From Roseivirga sp. (GTDB taxonomy: Bacteria > Bacteroidota > Bacteroidia > Cytophagales > Cyclobacteriaceae), in the NCBI GenBank assembly GCA_018402485.1, contig JAGYIY010000001.1, forward strand, positions 1,396,001-1,460,000: a stretch of DNA of 64,000 bases, given 5' to 3'. Below are positions 22,098-32,945 of this stretch, one piece after another (position 1 is the first letter of the stretch; each line of letters opens with the position of its first letter). Below the pieces are notes generated by a model, which made no database searches, was not told the DNA's origin, and saw only the letters and a program-made list of their open reading frames with translations. The translations under genes and the position numbers were made by a program.

Positions 22098-22385
22098 ATG
22101 AGCGTTTTAAAAAAACCACTGGTAACGGAAAAAGTATCAGCCTTGAACGAAAAAGGTAAGTATGGTTTTGTGGTTGATGTAAAAGCCAACAAAATCCAAA
22201 TTAAGCAGGCTGTTGAAGAAATGTATGGAGTAACTGTTGAGGATGTCAATACCATGAGATATCAGGGTAAAAGCAAATCTCGCTTTACCAAATCTAGGGT
22301 AATTTCAGGCCGTACTAACGCTTTCAAGAAAGCGATTGTGACGGTAGCTGATGGAGAGGTAATTGATTTTTACAGCGGTATTTAA
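22098..22385 (+). CDS. rplW: Ribosomal protein L23 (uL23)
   Basis: LKKPLVTEKVSALNEKGKYGFVVDVKANKIQIKQAVEEMYGV. Confidence 0.98.
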   Translation: MSVLKKPLVTEKVSALNEKGKYGFVVDVKANKIQIKQAVEEMYGVTVEDVNTMRYQGKSKSRFTKSRVISGRTNAFKKAIVTVADGEVIDFYSGI

Positions 22386-22395
22386 TTAAGAGAAA

Positions 22396-23217
22396 ATGGG
22401 CGTAAAGAAATTAAGACCAATGACCCCGGGAACGAGAGGAAGAATGGCACCCGATTTTGCGGATGTGACCAAATCTACTCCCGAAAAGTCACTATTGGCT
22501 CCTTTGAAAAAATCTGGAGGAAGAAATAATACTGGTAAAATGACCATGCGTTACATGGGGGGTGGTCATAAAAGAAAACTAAGAATTGTTGATTTTAAAA
22601 GAGACAAATTCGATGTACCTGCTACGGTAAAAGGCATAGAGTATGATCCCTCAAGATCTGCACGTGTTGCTTTGCTCTATTATGCCGATGGTGAAAAAAG
22701 ATACATAGTTGCTCCGCAAGGACTCACGGTAGGACAGACTGTGGTGTCAGGAACTTCTGTTGCTCCTGAAGTGGGTAACGCTATGCCTCTAAGCAGTATT
22801 CCATTGGGTACTGTTGTGCATAATGTGGAATTTAAACCTGGTAAAGGTGCGGCTTTGGCACGTAGTGCTGGTTCGTATGTACAACTCGTGGCCCGTGAAG
22901 GAAAGTATGCTACTTTGAAGTTACCTTCTGGTGAATTAAGGAATATCCTTTCATCATGTATGGCAACCGTAGGTTCGGTGGGCAATGCTGAGGCCATGAA
23001 TGTGCGTTTAGGTAAGGCGGGTAGAAAGAGATGGTTAGGAAGAAGGCCACGCGTGAGGGGTGTTGTAATGAACCCTGTAGATCACCCAATGGGTGGTGGT
23101 GAAGGTAGAGCATCTGGTGGTCATCCACGCTCTAGAAATGGTTTATATGCGAAAGGATTGAAAACCAGAACCCCGAAGAAATATTCTAACAGATTAATCA
23201 TTGGTAAGAAAAAATAA
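22396..23217 (+). CDS. rplB: Ribosomal protein L2 (uL2)
   Basis: [27 protein letters not shown]. Confidence 0.99.
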   Translation: MGVKKLRPMTPGTRGRMAPDFADVTKSTPEKSLLAPLKKSGGRNNTGKMTMRYMGGGHKRKLRIVDFKRDKFDVPATVKGIEYDPSRSARVALLYYADGEKRYIVAPQGLTVGQTVVSGTSVAPEVGNAMPLSSIPLGTVVHNVEFKPGKGAALARSAGSYVQLVAREGKYATLKLPSGELRNILSSCMATVGSVGNAEAMNVRLGKAGRKRWLGRRPRVRGVVMNPVDHPMGGGEGRASGGHPRSRNGLYAKGLKTRTPKKYSNRLIIGKKK

Positions 23218-23223
23218 CCTGTC

Positions 23224-23499
23224 ATGGCACGTTCGTTAAAAAAAGGACCGTATATAGATTTCAGATTGGTCAATAAAGTTGAAGCTATGGAGGTTTCAGG
23301 AAAAAAATCGGTCATTAAGACTTGGTCAAGAAGATCAATGGTCTCTCCCGATTTTATAGGTCACACTTTTGCTGTACACAACGGGAATAAATTCATTCCT
23401 GTATTTGTCACTGAAAATATGGTGGGGCACAAACTTGGTGAATTTGCACCAACCCGAAACTTCCGAGGACACATTGCTAAAAAAGACAAGAGAAGATAA
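23224..23499 (+). CDS. rpsS: Ribosomal protein S19 (uS19)
   Basis: [19 protein letters not shown]...[22 protein letters not shown]. Confidence 0.99.
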   Translation: MARSLKKGPYIDFRLVNKVEAMEVSGKKSVIKTWSRRSMVSPDFIGHTFAVHNGNKFIPVFVTENMVGHKLGEFAPTRNFRGHIAKKDKRR

Positions 23500-23897
23500 T
23501 GGAAGCAGTTGCAAAATTAAATAACGTACCCACAGCACCACGCAAAATGCGTATGGTAGCTGATCTCATTAGAGGTGAGGGTGTCAATAGTGCATTGAAT
23601 ATCTTGAAATTCGAAGCCAAAGAAGGTGCTGCCCGATTAGAAAAACTTTTGCTTTCTGCCATTTCAAACTGGCAAATTAAGTATGAGGATGAGAAATTAG
23701 AGGATGCTGATCTTTACGTAAAAGAAATATTCGTAGATGGTGGACGCATTTTAAAACGCTTAAGGCCTGCACCTCAGGGTAGAGCACATAGAATCAGAAA
23801 ACGCTCCAATCATGTAACATTAGTCGTTGCTTCAAGAAATACGGCTGAGGAAGTTACCGCTGAGGAGGAAATTACTAACGAAACGGATAATTCATAA
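23499..23897 (+). CDS. rplV: Ribosomal protein L22 (uL22)
   Basis: [18 protein letters not shown]...[19 protein letters not shown]. Confidence 0.98.
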   Translation: MEAVAKLNNVPTAPRKMRMVADLIRGEGVNSALNILKFEAKEGAARLEKLLLSAISNWQIKYEDEKLEDADLYVKEIFVDGGRILKRLRPAPQGRAHRIRKRSNHVTLVVASRNTAEEVTAEEEITNETDNS

Positions 23898-23899
23898 CC

Positions 23900-24628
23900 A
23901 TGGGACAAAAAGTAAACCCGGTAGGCTTTAGACTAGGCATTGTTAGAGGATGGGATTCCAGCTGGTTTGGTGGAAAAGACTTCTCTGATAAAATTGTTGA
24001 AGATCAAGAAATTAGAAATTATATTGATGCGCGTATTCCCAAGGGAGGCATCTCTAAAGTAATCATTGAGAGAACAATAAAACGCATAACCATAACTGTA
24101 CATACAGCCAGACCTGGAGTTGTAATTGGTAAAGGGGGACAAGAAGTTGATCGCATCAAAGAAGAACTCAAGAAAATCACCAGCAAGGATGTTCAAATCA
24201 ATATTTTTGAGATTAAACGTCCTGAGCTTGATGCTAAGTTAGTAGGTGAATCTATTGCTCAACAGTTAGCGGCACGTATTTCTTACAGAAGAGCCATGAA
24301 ACAAGCCTTAGCTTCTGCTATGCGCGTGGGAGCTCAGGGTATAAAAATTAAGTGTTCAGGTAGATTAGGTGGTGCTGAAATGGCACGTACCGAAATGTAT
24401 AAAGAGGGTAGAATTCCTTTACATACCTTACGTGCTGACATTGACTACGCCATTTCTGAGGCTCATACCATTTATGGTAAAATCGGGATCAAAGTCTGGA
24501 TTTTCAAAGGAGAGGTATACGGCAAGAGAGATCTATCACCCAACATTGGTGCACCCAACACAATGGGCGGTGGCGACAACAATAGAAGAGGTGGCGCTAG
24601 AAGACCTAATAGAAACAAGAAAAGTTAA
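23900..24628 (+). CDS. rpsC: Ribosomal protein S3 (uS3)
   Basis: [30 protein letters not shown]. Confidence 0.99.
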   Translation: MGQKVNPVGFRLGIVRGWDSSWFGGKDFSDKIVEDQEIRNYIDARIPKGGISKVIIERTIKRITITVHTARPGVVIGKGGQEVDRIKEELKKITSKDVQINIFEIKRPELDAKLVGESIAQQLAARISYRRAMKQALASAMRVGAQGIKIKCSGRLGGAEMARTEMYKEGRIPLHTLRADIDYAISEAHTIYGKIGIKVWIFKGEVYGKRDLSPNIGAPNTMGGGDNNRRGGARRPNRNKKS

Positions 24629-24651
24629 TCCGACTTTAAAATTTAGAGAAG

Positions 24652-25071
24652 ATGTTACAACCAAAAAGAACCAAGTTCAGAAAAATGCAGAAAGGCCGTG
24701 TCAAAGGCATGGCAGGCAGAGGTCATACGTTGGCTTTCGGAACCTTCGGTATCAAATCTTTGGAACCCGGTTGGATTACCAGTCGACAGATTGAAGCCGC
24801 TCGTATTGCCATGACAAGGGCAATGAAAAGAGAGGGGCAAGTATGGATAAGGATTTTTCCAGATAAACCCATTACCTCAAAACCTGCAGAAGTAAGGATG
24901 GGTAAAGGTAAAGGAGCCCCCGATTATTGGGTAGCTGTGATCAAGCCTGGTACAATTTTATTCGAAGCTGCCGGAATAGATATGGAACTGGCCAAAGAAG
25001 CCTTGAGATTGGCAGCCCAAAAGCTACCTATCTCTGTGAAGTTTGTAGTACGTAGAGATTTTAGTGCATAA
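24652..25071 (+). CDS. rplP: Ribosomal protein L16 (uL16)
   Basis: [34 protein letters not shown]. Confidence 0.99.
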   Translation: MLQPKRTKFRKMQKGRVKGMAGRGHTLAFGTFGIKSLEPGWITSRQIEAARIAMTRAMKREGQVWIRIFPDKPITSKPAEVRMGKGKGAPDYWVAVIKPGTILFEAAGIDMELAKEALRLAAQKLPISVKFVVRRDFSA

Positions 25072-25073
25072 TT

Positions 25074-25268
25074 ATGAAGAATTCAGAAATCAAATCACTC
25101 TCTACTGAAGAGTTAATTGAGAAGTTAAAATCAGAAAGCGATGCTTTGCGAAAAATGAAATTTTCGCATTCCATTTCTCCTTTGGAAAACCCAATGAGAT
25201 TGAAAGAAACGAGACGATTAGTCGCTCGTTTAAAAACGGAATTGAGAGCAAAGGAACTGGCTAATTAA
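25074..25268 (+). CDS. rpmC: Ribosomal protein L29 (uL29)
   Basis: [58 protein letters not shown]. Confidence 0.97.
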   Translation: MKNSEIKSLSTEELIEKLKSESDALRKMKFSHSISPLENPMRLKETRRLVARLKTELRAKELAN

Positions 25269-25275
25269 TAAGAAA

Positions 25276-25533
25276 ATGGAGACCAGAAATCTTAGAAAAG
25301 AAAGAATCGGTGTTGTCACAAGTGACAAAATGGAAAAAACCATTACCGTTGCTGTGCAGCGTAAAGAAAAGCACCCGATCTATGGTAAATTTGTGAAGAA
25401 GACTTCCAAATTTACCGCTCATGACGATAAAAATGAATGCGGTATCGGTGATACCGTTAAAATCATGGAAACACGTCCGCTGAGTAAAAACAAAAGGTGG
25501 AGATTGATTGAAATCGTTGAAAAAGCCAAGTAA
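25276..25533 (+). CDS. rpsQ: Ribosomal protein S17 (uS17)
   Basis: [55 protein letters not shown]. Confidence 0.98.
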   Translation: METRNLRKERIGVVTSDKMEKTITVAVQRKEKHPIYGKFVKKTSKFTAHDDKNECGIGDTVKIMETRPLSKNKRWRLIEIVEKAK

Positions 25534-25535
25534 CC

Positions 25536-25904
25536 ATGATAAGACAAGAGTCAAGACTAAACGTAGCAGATAACAGTGGTGCCAAAGAGGTGCTATGTAT
25601 CCGTGTGCTTGGTGGAACCAAGAGAAAATACGCATCAGTAGGCGACAAGATCGTCGTTACTGTCAAGAGCGCACATTCTTCAAGCAGTCTCAAAAAAGGT
25701 ACAGTATCAAAAGCCGTAATTGTACGCACAAAAAAAGAAGTGCGCAGAAAAGATGGATCATACATCCGCTTTGAAGACAATGCAGCTGTTTTATTGAACC
25801 CTAACGATGAACCGAGAGGAACACGTATGTTTGGGCCCGTGGCGAGAGAGCTTAGAGAAAAGCAATTTATGAAAATTGTTTCATTGGCACCTGAAGTATT
25901 GTAA
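25536..25904 (+). CDS. rplN: Ribosomal protein L14 (uL14)
   Basis: [37 protein letters not shown]. Confidence 0.99.
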   Translation: MIRQESRLNVADNSGAKEVLCIRVLGGTKRKYASVGDKIVVTVKSAHSSSSLKKGTVSKAVIVRTKKEVRRKDGSYIRFEDNAAVLLNPNDEPRGTRMFGPVARELREKQFMKIVSLAPEVL

Positions 25905-25906
25905 GG

Positions 25907-26254
25907 ATGAATAAAAAAGAAATTAAAGTGAATAAGCTTCACGTGAAAAAGGGAGATACCGTAAAGGTGCTCTCCGGTAACGGAAGAGGGAAAACAGGCA
26001 AAGTATTAGAGGTTTACCCTGCTAAATACCGTGCGATTGTAGAAGGTGTCAACATTGTTTCAAAGCATGTAAAACCGTCTGCAAATAATCCCAATGGAAA
26101 AATTGATAAGATAGAGGCTTCTATTCATTTATCAAACTTAATGGTAGTGGATCCTTCATCAGGGGAGGCTTCAAGACTAGGAAGAAAAATGGATGAAAAC
26201 GGAAAGCTAGTTAGATACGCAAAAAAATCCGGGGAGGTGATAAAAAATGACTAG
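25907..26254 (+). CDS. rplX: Ribosomal protein L24 (uL24)
   Basis: [48 protein letters not shown]. Confidence 0.98.
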   Translation: MNKKEIKVNKLHVKKGDTVKVLSGNGRGKTGKVLEVYPAKYRAIVEGVNIVSKHVKPSANNPNGKIDKIEASIHLSNLMVVDPSSGEASRLGRKMDENGKLVRYAKKSGEVIKND

Positions 26255-26801
26255 TCCAAGATTAAGAGAGCTTTACAGAGAGCAAATCATTCCTTCTTTG
26301 AAAGAGAAGTTTGAATATACCAGTGTAATGCAGGTGCCGAAAGTAACCAAAGTTGTACTCAATAAGGGTATCGGTGCTGCTGTGGCTGATAAGAAATTGG
26401 TTGACATCGGGGTAGAAGAATTGACTACAATTACGGGCCAAAAAGCTGTTCCAACCATTGCCAAAAATTCTATCTCAAATTTCAAATTGAGAGATGGCAT
26501 GCCTATTGGTGCGAAAGTTACATTGAGGGGAGATAGAATGTATGAATTTATCGATAGGTTATTGAACATTGCCTTACCTAGGGTGCGCGACTTTAGAGGC
26601 GTGAAGGACAGAGGTTTCGATGGTCGTGGTAACTATACCTTAGGTGTACAGGAACAAATTATTTTTCCCGAAATCTCAATCGATAAAGTAAGTAAAATTT
26701 CAGGTATGGACATCACTTTTGTGACCAATGCCAATACTGATGAAGAAGCATTTGAATTACTAAAAGCATTGGGCATGCCCTTTGCATCAAGTAAAAAATA
26801 A
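26247..26801 (+). CDS. rplE: Ribosomal protein L5 (uL5)
   Basis: [40 protein letters not shown]. Confidence 0.98.
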   Translation: MTSPRLRELYREQIIPSLKEKFEYTSVMQVPKVTKVVLNKGIGAAVADKKLVDIGVEELTTITGQKAVPTIAKNSISNFKLRDGMPIGAKVTLRGDRMYEFIDRLLNIALPRVRDFRGVKDRGFDGRGNYTLGVQEQIIFPEISIDKVSKISGMDITFVTNANTDEEAFELLKALGMPFASSKK

Positions 26802-26808
26802 AATTATT

Positions 26809-27078
26809 ATGGCAAGAGAATCTGTAAAAGCAAGAGAAAGAAAACGCCAAAGATTGGTGGCTAAGTACGCTGATAAAAGAGCTAAGCTGAAAGCCGAAGG
26901 TGACTATGAAGGATTGGATAAACTTCCAAGAAACGCCTCACCTGTACGTTTGCACAACAGGTGTAAATTGACAGGTAGACCGAAAGGATACATGAGAAAA
27001 TTCGGTATCTCTAGGGTTACTTTCCGGGAAATGGCATCTGCAGGAAAAATCCCTGGAGTTACTAAAGCAAGTTGGTAA
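26809..27078 (+). CDS. rpsN: Ribosomal protein S14 (uS14)
   Basis: [69 protein letters not shown]; start moved from ORF-track 26782. Confidence 0.97.
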   Translation: MARESVKARERKRQRLVAKYADKRAKLKAEGDYEGLDKLPRNASPVRLHNRCKLTGRPKGYMRKFGISRVTFREMASAGKIPGVTKASW

Positions 27079-27108
27079 ATAATACTTTTAAAAGAAATTT
27101 AAAATCCA

Positions 27109-27116
27109 TACCTTTG
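27109..27116 (+). promoter_or_regulatory. Probable internal promoter (-7 element TACCTTTG) for rpsH-...; -33 box weak
   Basis: TACCTTTGCAGGCCGTTC, same extended motif as other ribosomal promoters here; 127-bp gap between rpsN and rpsH. Confidence 0.65.
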
Positions 27117-27119
27117 CAG

Positions 27120-27191
27120 GCCGTTCGAAAGCGCGGCTGAAAAAGGAAACATCGCTGGGAGATATCGCCAGAATGTAACGTGCGAAAGCAC
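27120..27191 (+). ncRNA. Candidate structured leader of the rpsH-rplF... operon
   Basis: GCCG...CGGC (27120-27123/27134-27137), CTGG...CCAG (27155-27158/27168-27171), GTGC-GAAA-GCAC (27180-27191). Confidence 0.4.
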
Positions 27192-27205
27192 ACAAAAAAA
27201 TAAAA

Positions 27206-27601
27206 ATGACTGATCCAATAGCAGATTACTTAACGCGCTTAAGAAACGCGATGAAAGCAAAGCACCGATTGGTGGAAATCCCTGCTTCTAATGTGAAGAA
27301 GGAAATTACCAAGGTTTTGCACGAAAAAGGTTATATACTCAACTACAAAGTTGAAAATAACGATGTACAGGGTACCATTAAAATTGCTCTGAAATACAAC
27401 ACGCAGACCAAACAACCGGCCATAGTGAATATGCAACGCGTAAGCAAGCCGGGTTTAAGGAAATATGTGGGTGCATCAGAGTTACCAAGGGTTTTAAATG
27501 GCTTAGGAATCGCTGTGCTATCTACCTCAAAAGGTATTATGACCGACAAAGAGGCTAGATTACATCATATTGGTGGAGAAGTATTGTGTCACGTATACTA
27601 G
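27206..27601 (+). CDS. rpsH: Ribosomal protein S8 (uS8)
   Basis: MTDPIADYLTRLRNAMKAKHRLVEIPASNVKKEITKVL. Confidence 0.99.
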   Translation: MTDPIADYLTRLRNAMKAKHRLVEIPASNVKKEITKVLHEKGYILNYKVENNDVQGTIKIALKYNTQTKQPAIVNMQRVSKPGLRKYVGASELPRVLNGLGIAVLSTSKGIMTDKEARLHHIGGEVLCHVY

Positions 27602-27612
27602 ATCATAGATAA

Positions 27613-28164
27613 ATGTCACGAATAGGAAAAAGTCCTGTAATCATTCCCGAGGGAGTTACAGTTGAAATAAAGAAAGGTTTAGTAACAGCCAAAGGTCCTA
27701 AAGGCGAATTGGCTCAAGAAGTGAATCCAGACTTTGATTTAAAGTTGGAAGAAAATGTCTTGACCATTGACCGACCTACAGAGCAAAAACGTCACAGGGC
27801 ACTACATGGCTTGTATCGTGCTTTGATCAACAACATTGTGATTGGTGTTTCGCAAGGTTACACCAAGCAGTTAGAACTGGTGGGTGTTGGTTACAAGGCC
27901 GCAGTAAGTAATGATATTCTCGAACTTAACTTAGGATATTCACATAGCATTTACATGCAAGTGCCTGAAGGTGTTAAGGCATCTGCTACAATGGAAAAAG
28001 GTAAAAACCCTACCGTTTCTCTTGAAAGTAACGATAAGGAACTGATTGGTCAGGTAGCTGCCAAAATCAGGTCACTAAGAGTCATTGAGCCGTACAAAGG
28101 CAAAGGTGTACGTTTTGTGGGAGAAAAAATCAGAAGAAAAGCTGGTAAAACAGCAGCGAAATAA
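27613..28164 (+). CDS. rplF: Ribosomal protein L6 (uL6)
   Basis: [33 protein letters not shown]. Confidence 0.99.
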   Translation: MSRIGKSPVIIPEGVTVEIKKGLVTAKGPKGELAQEVNPDFDLKLEENVLTIDRPTEQKRHRALHGLYRALINNIVIGVSQGYTKQLELVGVGYKAAVSNDILELNLGYSHSIYMQVPEGVKASATMEKGKNPTVSLESNDKELIGQVAAKIRSLRVIEPYKGKGVRFVGEKIRRKAGKTAAK

Positions 28165-28172
28165 TATTAACC

Positions 28173-28517
28173 ATGGCGATTAGTAAAAGCAGACTTAGAA
28201 TTAAGAGAGGTGTTAGGAAGAAAATTTCCGGCACTACAGAGCGTCCACGGATTTCTGTGTTTAAGAGCAATGCCAGAATGTATGCCCAGATTATTGATGA
28301 TACAAACGGTCATACTTTGGTTTCGGCATCATCTGCTGAGCAAGGCGATCTTAAAAACACAAACATAGAGATATCTAAAAAAGTGGGTTTAGCCCTGGCA
28401 GAAAAGGCACTTGAACAGGGAATAAAAGAAGTGGTTTTCGATAGAAATGGCTATGTATACCATGGAAAAGTAAAGGCCTTGGCTGATGGTGCTCGAGAAG
28501 GTGGACTAAAATTTTAA
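28173..28517 (+). CDS. rplR: Ribosomal protein L18 (uL18)
   Basis: [31 protein letters not shown]. Confidence 0.98.
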   Translation: MAISKSRLRIKRGVRKKISGTTERPRISVFKSNARMYAQIIDDTNGHTLVSASSAEQGDLKNTNIEISKKVGLALAEKALEQGIKEVVFDRNGYVYHGKVKALADGAREGGLKF

Positions 28518-29039
28518 ATGAAGATGACACAAACAAAATCAAGATTAAAAGCAAGTGACATCGACTTAACTGAAAAAGTTGTAGCGATCAAACGCGTGGC
28601 GAAAGTAGTTAAGGGTGGTAGAAGGTTCAGTTTCTCTGCTATTGTAGTAGTTGGAAATGGTGATGGTGTTGCTGGGTATGGTCTAGGTAAGGCCAATGAA
28701 GTGACAGACGCCATTACCAAAGGAATAGATGATGCTAAGAAAAATCTCCTGAACATTCCAGTATTAAAAGGAACTGTTCCTCACGAGGCCATTGGTAAGT
28801 TTGGTGGTGGTTTCGTTTTGGTAAAACCAGCATCAGAGGGTACAGGTGTTATAGCCGGTGGTGCAATGAGAGCTGTTTTTGAAAGCGCTGGAGTACACAA
28901 CGTTTTGGCGAAATCCAAAGGATCTTCTAATCCGCACAATGTAGTAAAAGCAACATTCGATGCGCTGTTAAAGATGCGCGATGCATATGCTGTAGCAGAA
29001 CAAAGAGGTGTTGAATTGGAAAAAGTTTATAATGGTTAA
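28518..29039 (+). CDS. rpsE: Ribosomal protein S5 (uS5)
   Basis: [44 protein letters not shown]. Confidence 0.99.
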   Translation: MKMTQTKSRLKASDIDLTEKVVAIKRVAKVVKGGRRFSFSAIVVVGNGDGVAGYGLGKANEVTDAITKGIDDAKKNLLNIPVLKGTVPHEAIGKFGGGFVLVKPASEGTGVIAGGAMRAVFESAGVHNVLAKSKGSSNPHNVVKATFDALLKMRDAYAVAEQRGVELEKVYNG

Positions 29040-29043
29040 TGCG

Positions 29044-29223
29044 ATGAGTAAGGTTATAATTACACAGACAAGAAGTATCATTGATCGCCCCTTAAGGCAG
29101 AAAAGAACCATTCAAGCTTTAGGATTGGGTAGAATCAGTAAGACTGTTGAAGTCGAGTTGACTCCTCAAATTGCTGGAATGATTAAAAAAGTGAATCACC
29201 TTATATCGGTTAAAGAAGCATAA
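29044..29223 (+). CDS. rpmD: Ribosomal protein L30 (uL30)
   Basis: MSKVIITQTRSIIDRPLRQKRTIQALGLGRISKTVE; start moved from ORF-track 29008. Confidence 0.95.
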   Translation: MSKVIITQTRSIIDRPLRQKRTIQALGLGRISKTVEVELTPQIAGMIKKVNHLISVKEA

Positions 29224-29224
29224 G

Positions 29225-29671
29225 ATGAAATTAAATACATTAAAACCTGCTGAGGGTTCTGTAAAAACAAAAAAGAGAATTGGTAGAGGCCAGGGCTCAG
29301 GTAGAGGTGGTACTTCTACCAGAGGGCATAATGGTGCCAAGTCAAGATCAGGTTACTCAAAGAAGCTTGGTTTTGAAGGTGGTCAAATGCCTTTGCAAAG
29401 ACGCGTACCCAAGTTTGGTTTTACCAATCCTAATCGCGTTGAATATAAAGCCATAAATTTAGATACCCTCCAAAAGCTAGCTGAAGAGCATAAAGAGTCT
29501 GCAGTTACTGTTGAGGTATTGTATGCACATGGCTTAGCCGACAAAAATGATTTAATTAAAATCCTCGGTAGAGGAGAATTGAAATTAAAGTTAGATGTAA
29601 CAGCCCATCGCTTTTCAGCAACTGCTGAGAAAGCTATTGAAGCAGCGGGTGGAACTGTAACAAAGCTGTAA
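29225..29671 (+). CDS. rplO: Ribosomal protein L15 (uL15)
   Basis: KRIGRGQGSGRGGTSTRGHNGAKSRSGYSKKLGFEGGQMPLQRRVPKFGF. Confidence 0.99.
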   Translation: MKLNTLKPAEGSVKTKKRIGRGQGSGRGGTSTRGHNGAKSRSGYSKKLGFEGGQMPLQRRVPKFGFTNPNRVEYKAINLDTLQKLAEEHKESAVTVEVLYAHGLADKNDLIKILGRGELKLKLDVTAHRFSATAEKAIEAAGGTVTKL

Positions 29672-29675
29672 TCGT

Positions 29676-31001
29676 ATGAAGAAATTCATTACCACCCTTA
29701 AGAATATTTTTTCCATTGAAGAGCTGAGAAATAGAATTTTAGCTACCATTGGATTCTTGGTTATCTTCAGACTTGGGTCTTTCGTGGTTCTACCAGGTGT
29801 AGACCCGACACTTTTGTCTGAAGCAGATAGTGGTATACTTGGAATTTTAAATACACTCCTTGGGGGGTCTTTTAGTAGAGCATCTATTTTTGGTTTGGGT
29901 ATTATGCCCTACATTTCCGCCTCTATTGTCATTCAATTGATGACAGTAGCCGTGCCGAGTTTCCAAAAAATGCAGAAGGAGGGGGAGTCTGGAAGAAAGA
30001 AAATCACCCAAATTACAAGGGTTTTAACCATCCTGGTCACCTTAGCCCAAAGTATAGGATACCTTCAGGTAACTATTCCACAGGAAGCAATTTCATCCGA
30101 TATTAACCCAACCTTTTTCATGGCGTCTTCCATGATACTCCTTACTTCAGGTACAATGTTCTGTATGTGGTTAGGTGAGAAAATTACGGATAAAGGGATT
30201 GGTAACGGTATCTCCATGTTGATTATGATAGGTATCATATCTAGTCTTCCGGGAGCTGCTTGGTATGAATTTGTGACAACGAACGGTATCAGCCGTGGCT
30301 TGTTCTCACTGGTAGAGATCATTGTGCTGTTCTTTGTAGTAGTTATTACAGTTGCTTTAGTGCAAGCCACAAGAAAAATTCCGGTTCAATATGCTAAGCA
30401 GGTCGTAGGGGGTAAAGTGTATGGAGGTCAACGTCAATTCATTCCTTTGAAGGTGAATGCCTCAGGTGTAATGCCTATAATATTTGCACAGGCATTGATG
30501 ATTTTACCTACACTTTTGGGTCAAATATGGGCGGATACGAGTGATATTGCTTTGAAAATCACAACGATCTTCCAAAATCCATATTCCTGGCAGTACAATG
30601 TAGTATTTGGATTGTTGATCATAGCCTTTACCTTTTTTTACACAGCTATTACGGTGAATCCTTCAAGTATGGCTGATGATTTGAAAAGAAATGGTGGATT
30701 TATTCCTGGTATTAAGCCTGGTCGAGCAACTTCAGAATTTATTGGAGGTGTGTTGGATAAAATTACACTTCCGGGTTCAATATTTTTAGCGATTATAGCC
30801 GTTTTACCAACCTTTGCTTTTAATGCAGGTGTTGGTCAGCAATTTTCATACTTCTATGGAGGTACATCCCTGCTGATTATGGTTGGAGTGATATTAGATA
30901 CCTTACAACAGATTGAAAGTTATCTTCTGATGCGTCATTACGAAGGAATGATGAAATCCGGTAAGATGCGCGGGAGATCGCAAAATGTTGCAGTGGCCTA
31001 A
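29676..31001 (+). CDS. secY: Preprotein translocase subunit SecY
   Basis: Ten-TM protein, LGIMPYISASIVIQLMTV motif; between rplO and map. Confidence 0.99.
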   Translation: MKKFITTLKNIFSIEELRNRILATIGFLVIFRLGSFVVLPGVDPTLLSEADSGILGILNTLLGGSFSRASIFGLGIMPYISASIVIQLMTVAVPSFQKMQKEGESGRKKITQITRVLTILVTLAQSIGYLQVTIPQEAISSDINPTFFMASSMILLTSGTMFCMWLGEKITDKGIGNGISMLIMIGIISSLPGAAWYEFVTTNGISRGLFSLVEIIVLFFVVVITVALVQATRKIPVQYAKQVVGGKVYGGQRQFIPLKVNASGVMPIIFAQALMILPTLLGQIWADTSDIALKITTIFQNPYSWQYNVVFGLLIIAFTFFYTAITVNPSSMADDLKRNGGFIPGIKPGRATSEFIGGVLDKITLPGSIFLAIIAVLPTFAFNAGVGQQFSYFYGGTSLLIMVGVILDTLQQIESYLLMRHYEGMMKSGKMRGRSQNVAVA

Positions 31002-31002
31002 T

Positions 31003-31776
31003 ATGATTCACTATAAAACGGAAGAAGAAATACAATGTATCCGTGAGAGTGCTGAAATTTTAGCGAGAGCTCACGGCGAGGTAGCCAAGCAAGTTATGCC
31101 TGGCGTAAAGACAAAGGATCTGGATAAAATTGCTGAAGATTTTATCGCAGATCAAGGAGCCACCGCTTCTTTTAAAGGTTACGGTGGGTTTCCGGCAACG
31201 CTCTGTATTTCTGTGAATGAAGTAGTTGTTCATGGATTTCCGAGTGAATACGAGTTAAAAGACGGTGATATAATCTCTATAGATTGTGGAGTCTTCTACA
31301 AAGGTTTTCATAGCGATTCCGCTTATACATACCCCGTAGGAGAAATTTCACAAGAGAAAATGTCGCTGCTAAAAACAACGAAGGAGTCGTTGTACGTAGG
31401 TATTGAAGCGGCTAAGTTTGGTCAACGCATTGGTGATGTAGCTTTCGCGATACAAGATTTTGTTGAGGGAAAAGGCTACAGTGTAGTGCGTGAATTGGTA
31501 GGACATGGTGTGGGTAAAAATCTTCATGAAAGTCCTGAAGTTCCCAATTATGGCAAACGAGGTCGAGGACCAAAATTAGGCGAAGGGTTGGTAATTGCTA
31601 TCGAACCTATGGTTAATTTGGGTGAGAAGTTTATTGTTCAAGAGCCTGACGGATGGACCATACGCACCAAAGATCGTATGCCTTCGGCACATTTTGAACA
31701 TACGGTGGCGATCTTTAGTGATCGCACAGAGGTTTTAACGAGTCATAAATACATAGAAGAAGTAGTAAATATATAG
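31003..31776 (+). CDS. map: Type I methionine aminopeptidase
   Basis: [44 protein letters not shown]...[18 protein letters not shown]; start moved from 30985. Confidence 0.98.
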   Translation: MIHYKTEEEIQCIRESAEILARAHGEVAKQVMPGVKTKDLDKIAEDFIADQGATASFKGYGGFPATLCISVNEVVVHGFPSEYELKDGDIISIDCGVFYKGFHSDSAYTYPVGEISQEKMSLLKTTKESLYVGIEAAKFGQRIGDVAFAIQDFVEGKGYSVVRELVGHGVGKNLHESPEVPNYGKRGRGPKLGEGLVIAIEPMVNLGEKFIVQEPDGWTIRTKDRMPSAHFEHTVAIFSDRTEVLTSHKYIEEVVNI

Positions 31777-31777
31777 T

Positions 31778-31996
31778 ATGGCTAAACAGGGATCGATAGA
31801 ACAAGACGGAACAATCATTGAGGCTTTGCCCAATGCGACCTTTCGTGTGGAGCTTGAAAATGGTCATGTCGTTTTGGCACACATTTCAGGCAAAATGAGA
31901 ATGTTTTATATTAAGATATTACCGGGTGACAGAGTGAAATTAGAAATGTCACCTTACGATTTAACAAAGGGAAGAATTACTTACAGGTATAAATAA
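31778..31996 (+). CDS. infA: Translation initiation factor IF-1
   Basis: [41 protein letters not shown]. Confidence 0.99.
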   Translation: MAKQGSIEQDGTIIEALPNATFRVELENGHVVLAHISGKMRMFYIKILPGDRVKLEMSPYDLTKGRITYRYK

Positions 31997-32002
31997 GAGA
32001 CA

Positions 32003-32119
32003 ATGAAAGTAAAGGCGTCTATTAAAAAGCGTAGTGCTGATTGCAAAATCATCCGTAGAAACGGTAAGCTCTACGTGATTAACAAGAAAAATCCGAGATT
32101 CAAACAAAGACAAGGGTAA
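32003..32119 (+). CDS. rpmJ: Ribosomal protein L36 (bL36)
   Basis: [38 protein letters not shown], 38 aa; missing from the supplied ORF track. Confidence 0.97.
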   Translation: MKVKASIKKRSADCKIIRRNGKLYVINKKNPRFKQRQG

Positions 32120-32121
32120 TT

Positions 32122-32499
32122 ATGGCAAGAATTGCAGGAGTTGATATTCCAGATCATAAAAGAGCAGAAATAGGGCTGACCTATATCTTTGGTATAGGCC
32201 GTAGCTCTTCTAACTACATTTTGGCAAAAGCCGGTGTAGATAAGGACACCAAGATAGGAGACTTAGACGATGCACAGCAAAAAGCAGTCAGAACCATCAT
32301 CACTGAGGAGTTCAAGATTGAAGGTGTATTGAAATCTGAGGTACAAATGAGTATTAAGCGTTTGCTAGATATTGGTTGCTATCGTGGACTTAGACATAGA
32401 AAAGGTCTTCCGGTTCGTGGACAGCATACCAAGAATAACTCGCGCACCAGGAAAGGTAAAAGAAAGACAGTTGCCAATAAGAAAAAGGCAACCAAATAA
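32122..32499 (+). CDS. rpsM: Ribosomal protein S13 (uS13)
   Basis: [39 protein letters not shown]. Confidence 0.99.
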   Translation: MARIAGVDIPDHKRAEIGLTYIFGIGRSSSNYILAKAGVDKDTKIGDLDDAQQKAVRTIITEEFKIEGVLKSEVQMSIKRLLDIGCYRGLRHRKGLPVRGQHTKNNSRTRKGKRKTVANKKKATK

Positions 32500-32535
32500 T
32501 TGACATGGCTTTAAAGCCTTAACAGAAATTTGACG

Positions 32536-32928
32536 ATGGCTCAAAAAAGAAAAGATAAAGCTAAGAAAAGAGTAGTGCAAATTGATGCACTCGGGCAGGC
32601 ACATATCAAAGCCTCTTTCAATAATATTATTATCTCTTTAACCAATCAGCAAGGACAAGTTATTTCTTGGGCTTCTGCAGGAAAAATGGGTTTTAGAGGT
32701 TCTAAGAAGAACACACCTTATGCTGCCCAAATGGCTGCCCAAGATTGTGCTCAGAAAGCCTACGATTTAGGTTTGAGAAAGGTAGAAGTATTTGTAAAGG
32801 GTCCAGGTGCAGGAAGAGAATCTGCAATCAGAACAATTCAGAATACCGGAATTGAAGTTACTGTAATTCGTGATGTGACACCACTGCCACACAACGGTTG
32901 CCGTCCACCCAAAAGAAGAAGAGTTTAA
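32536..32928 (+). CDS. rpsK: Ribosomal protein S11 (uS11)
   Basis: [41 protein letters not shown]; start moved from 32530. Confidence 0.98.
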   Translation: MAQKRKDKAKKRVVQIDALGQAHIKASFNNIIISLTNQQGQVISWASAGKMGFRGSKKNTPYAAQMAAQDCAQKAYDLGLRKVEVFVKGPGAGRESAIRTIQNTGIEVTVIRDVTPLPHNGCRPPKRRRV

Positions 32929-32945
32929 TAAAGAAATTATAAGTA

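Noticed and set aside
24369-24794. 141-aa plus-strand ORF spanning rpsC and rplP in another frame
   Set aside because: Out-of-frame read-through of two conserved ribosomal genes.
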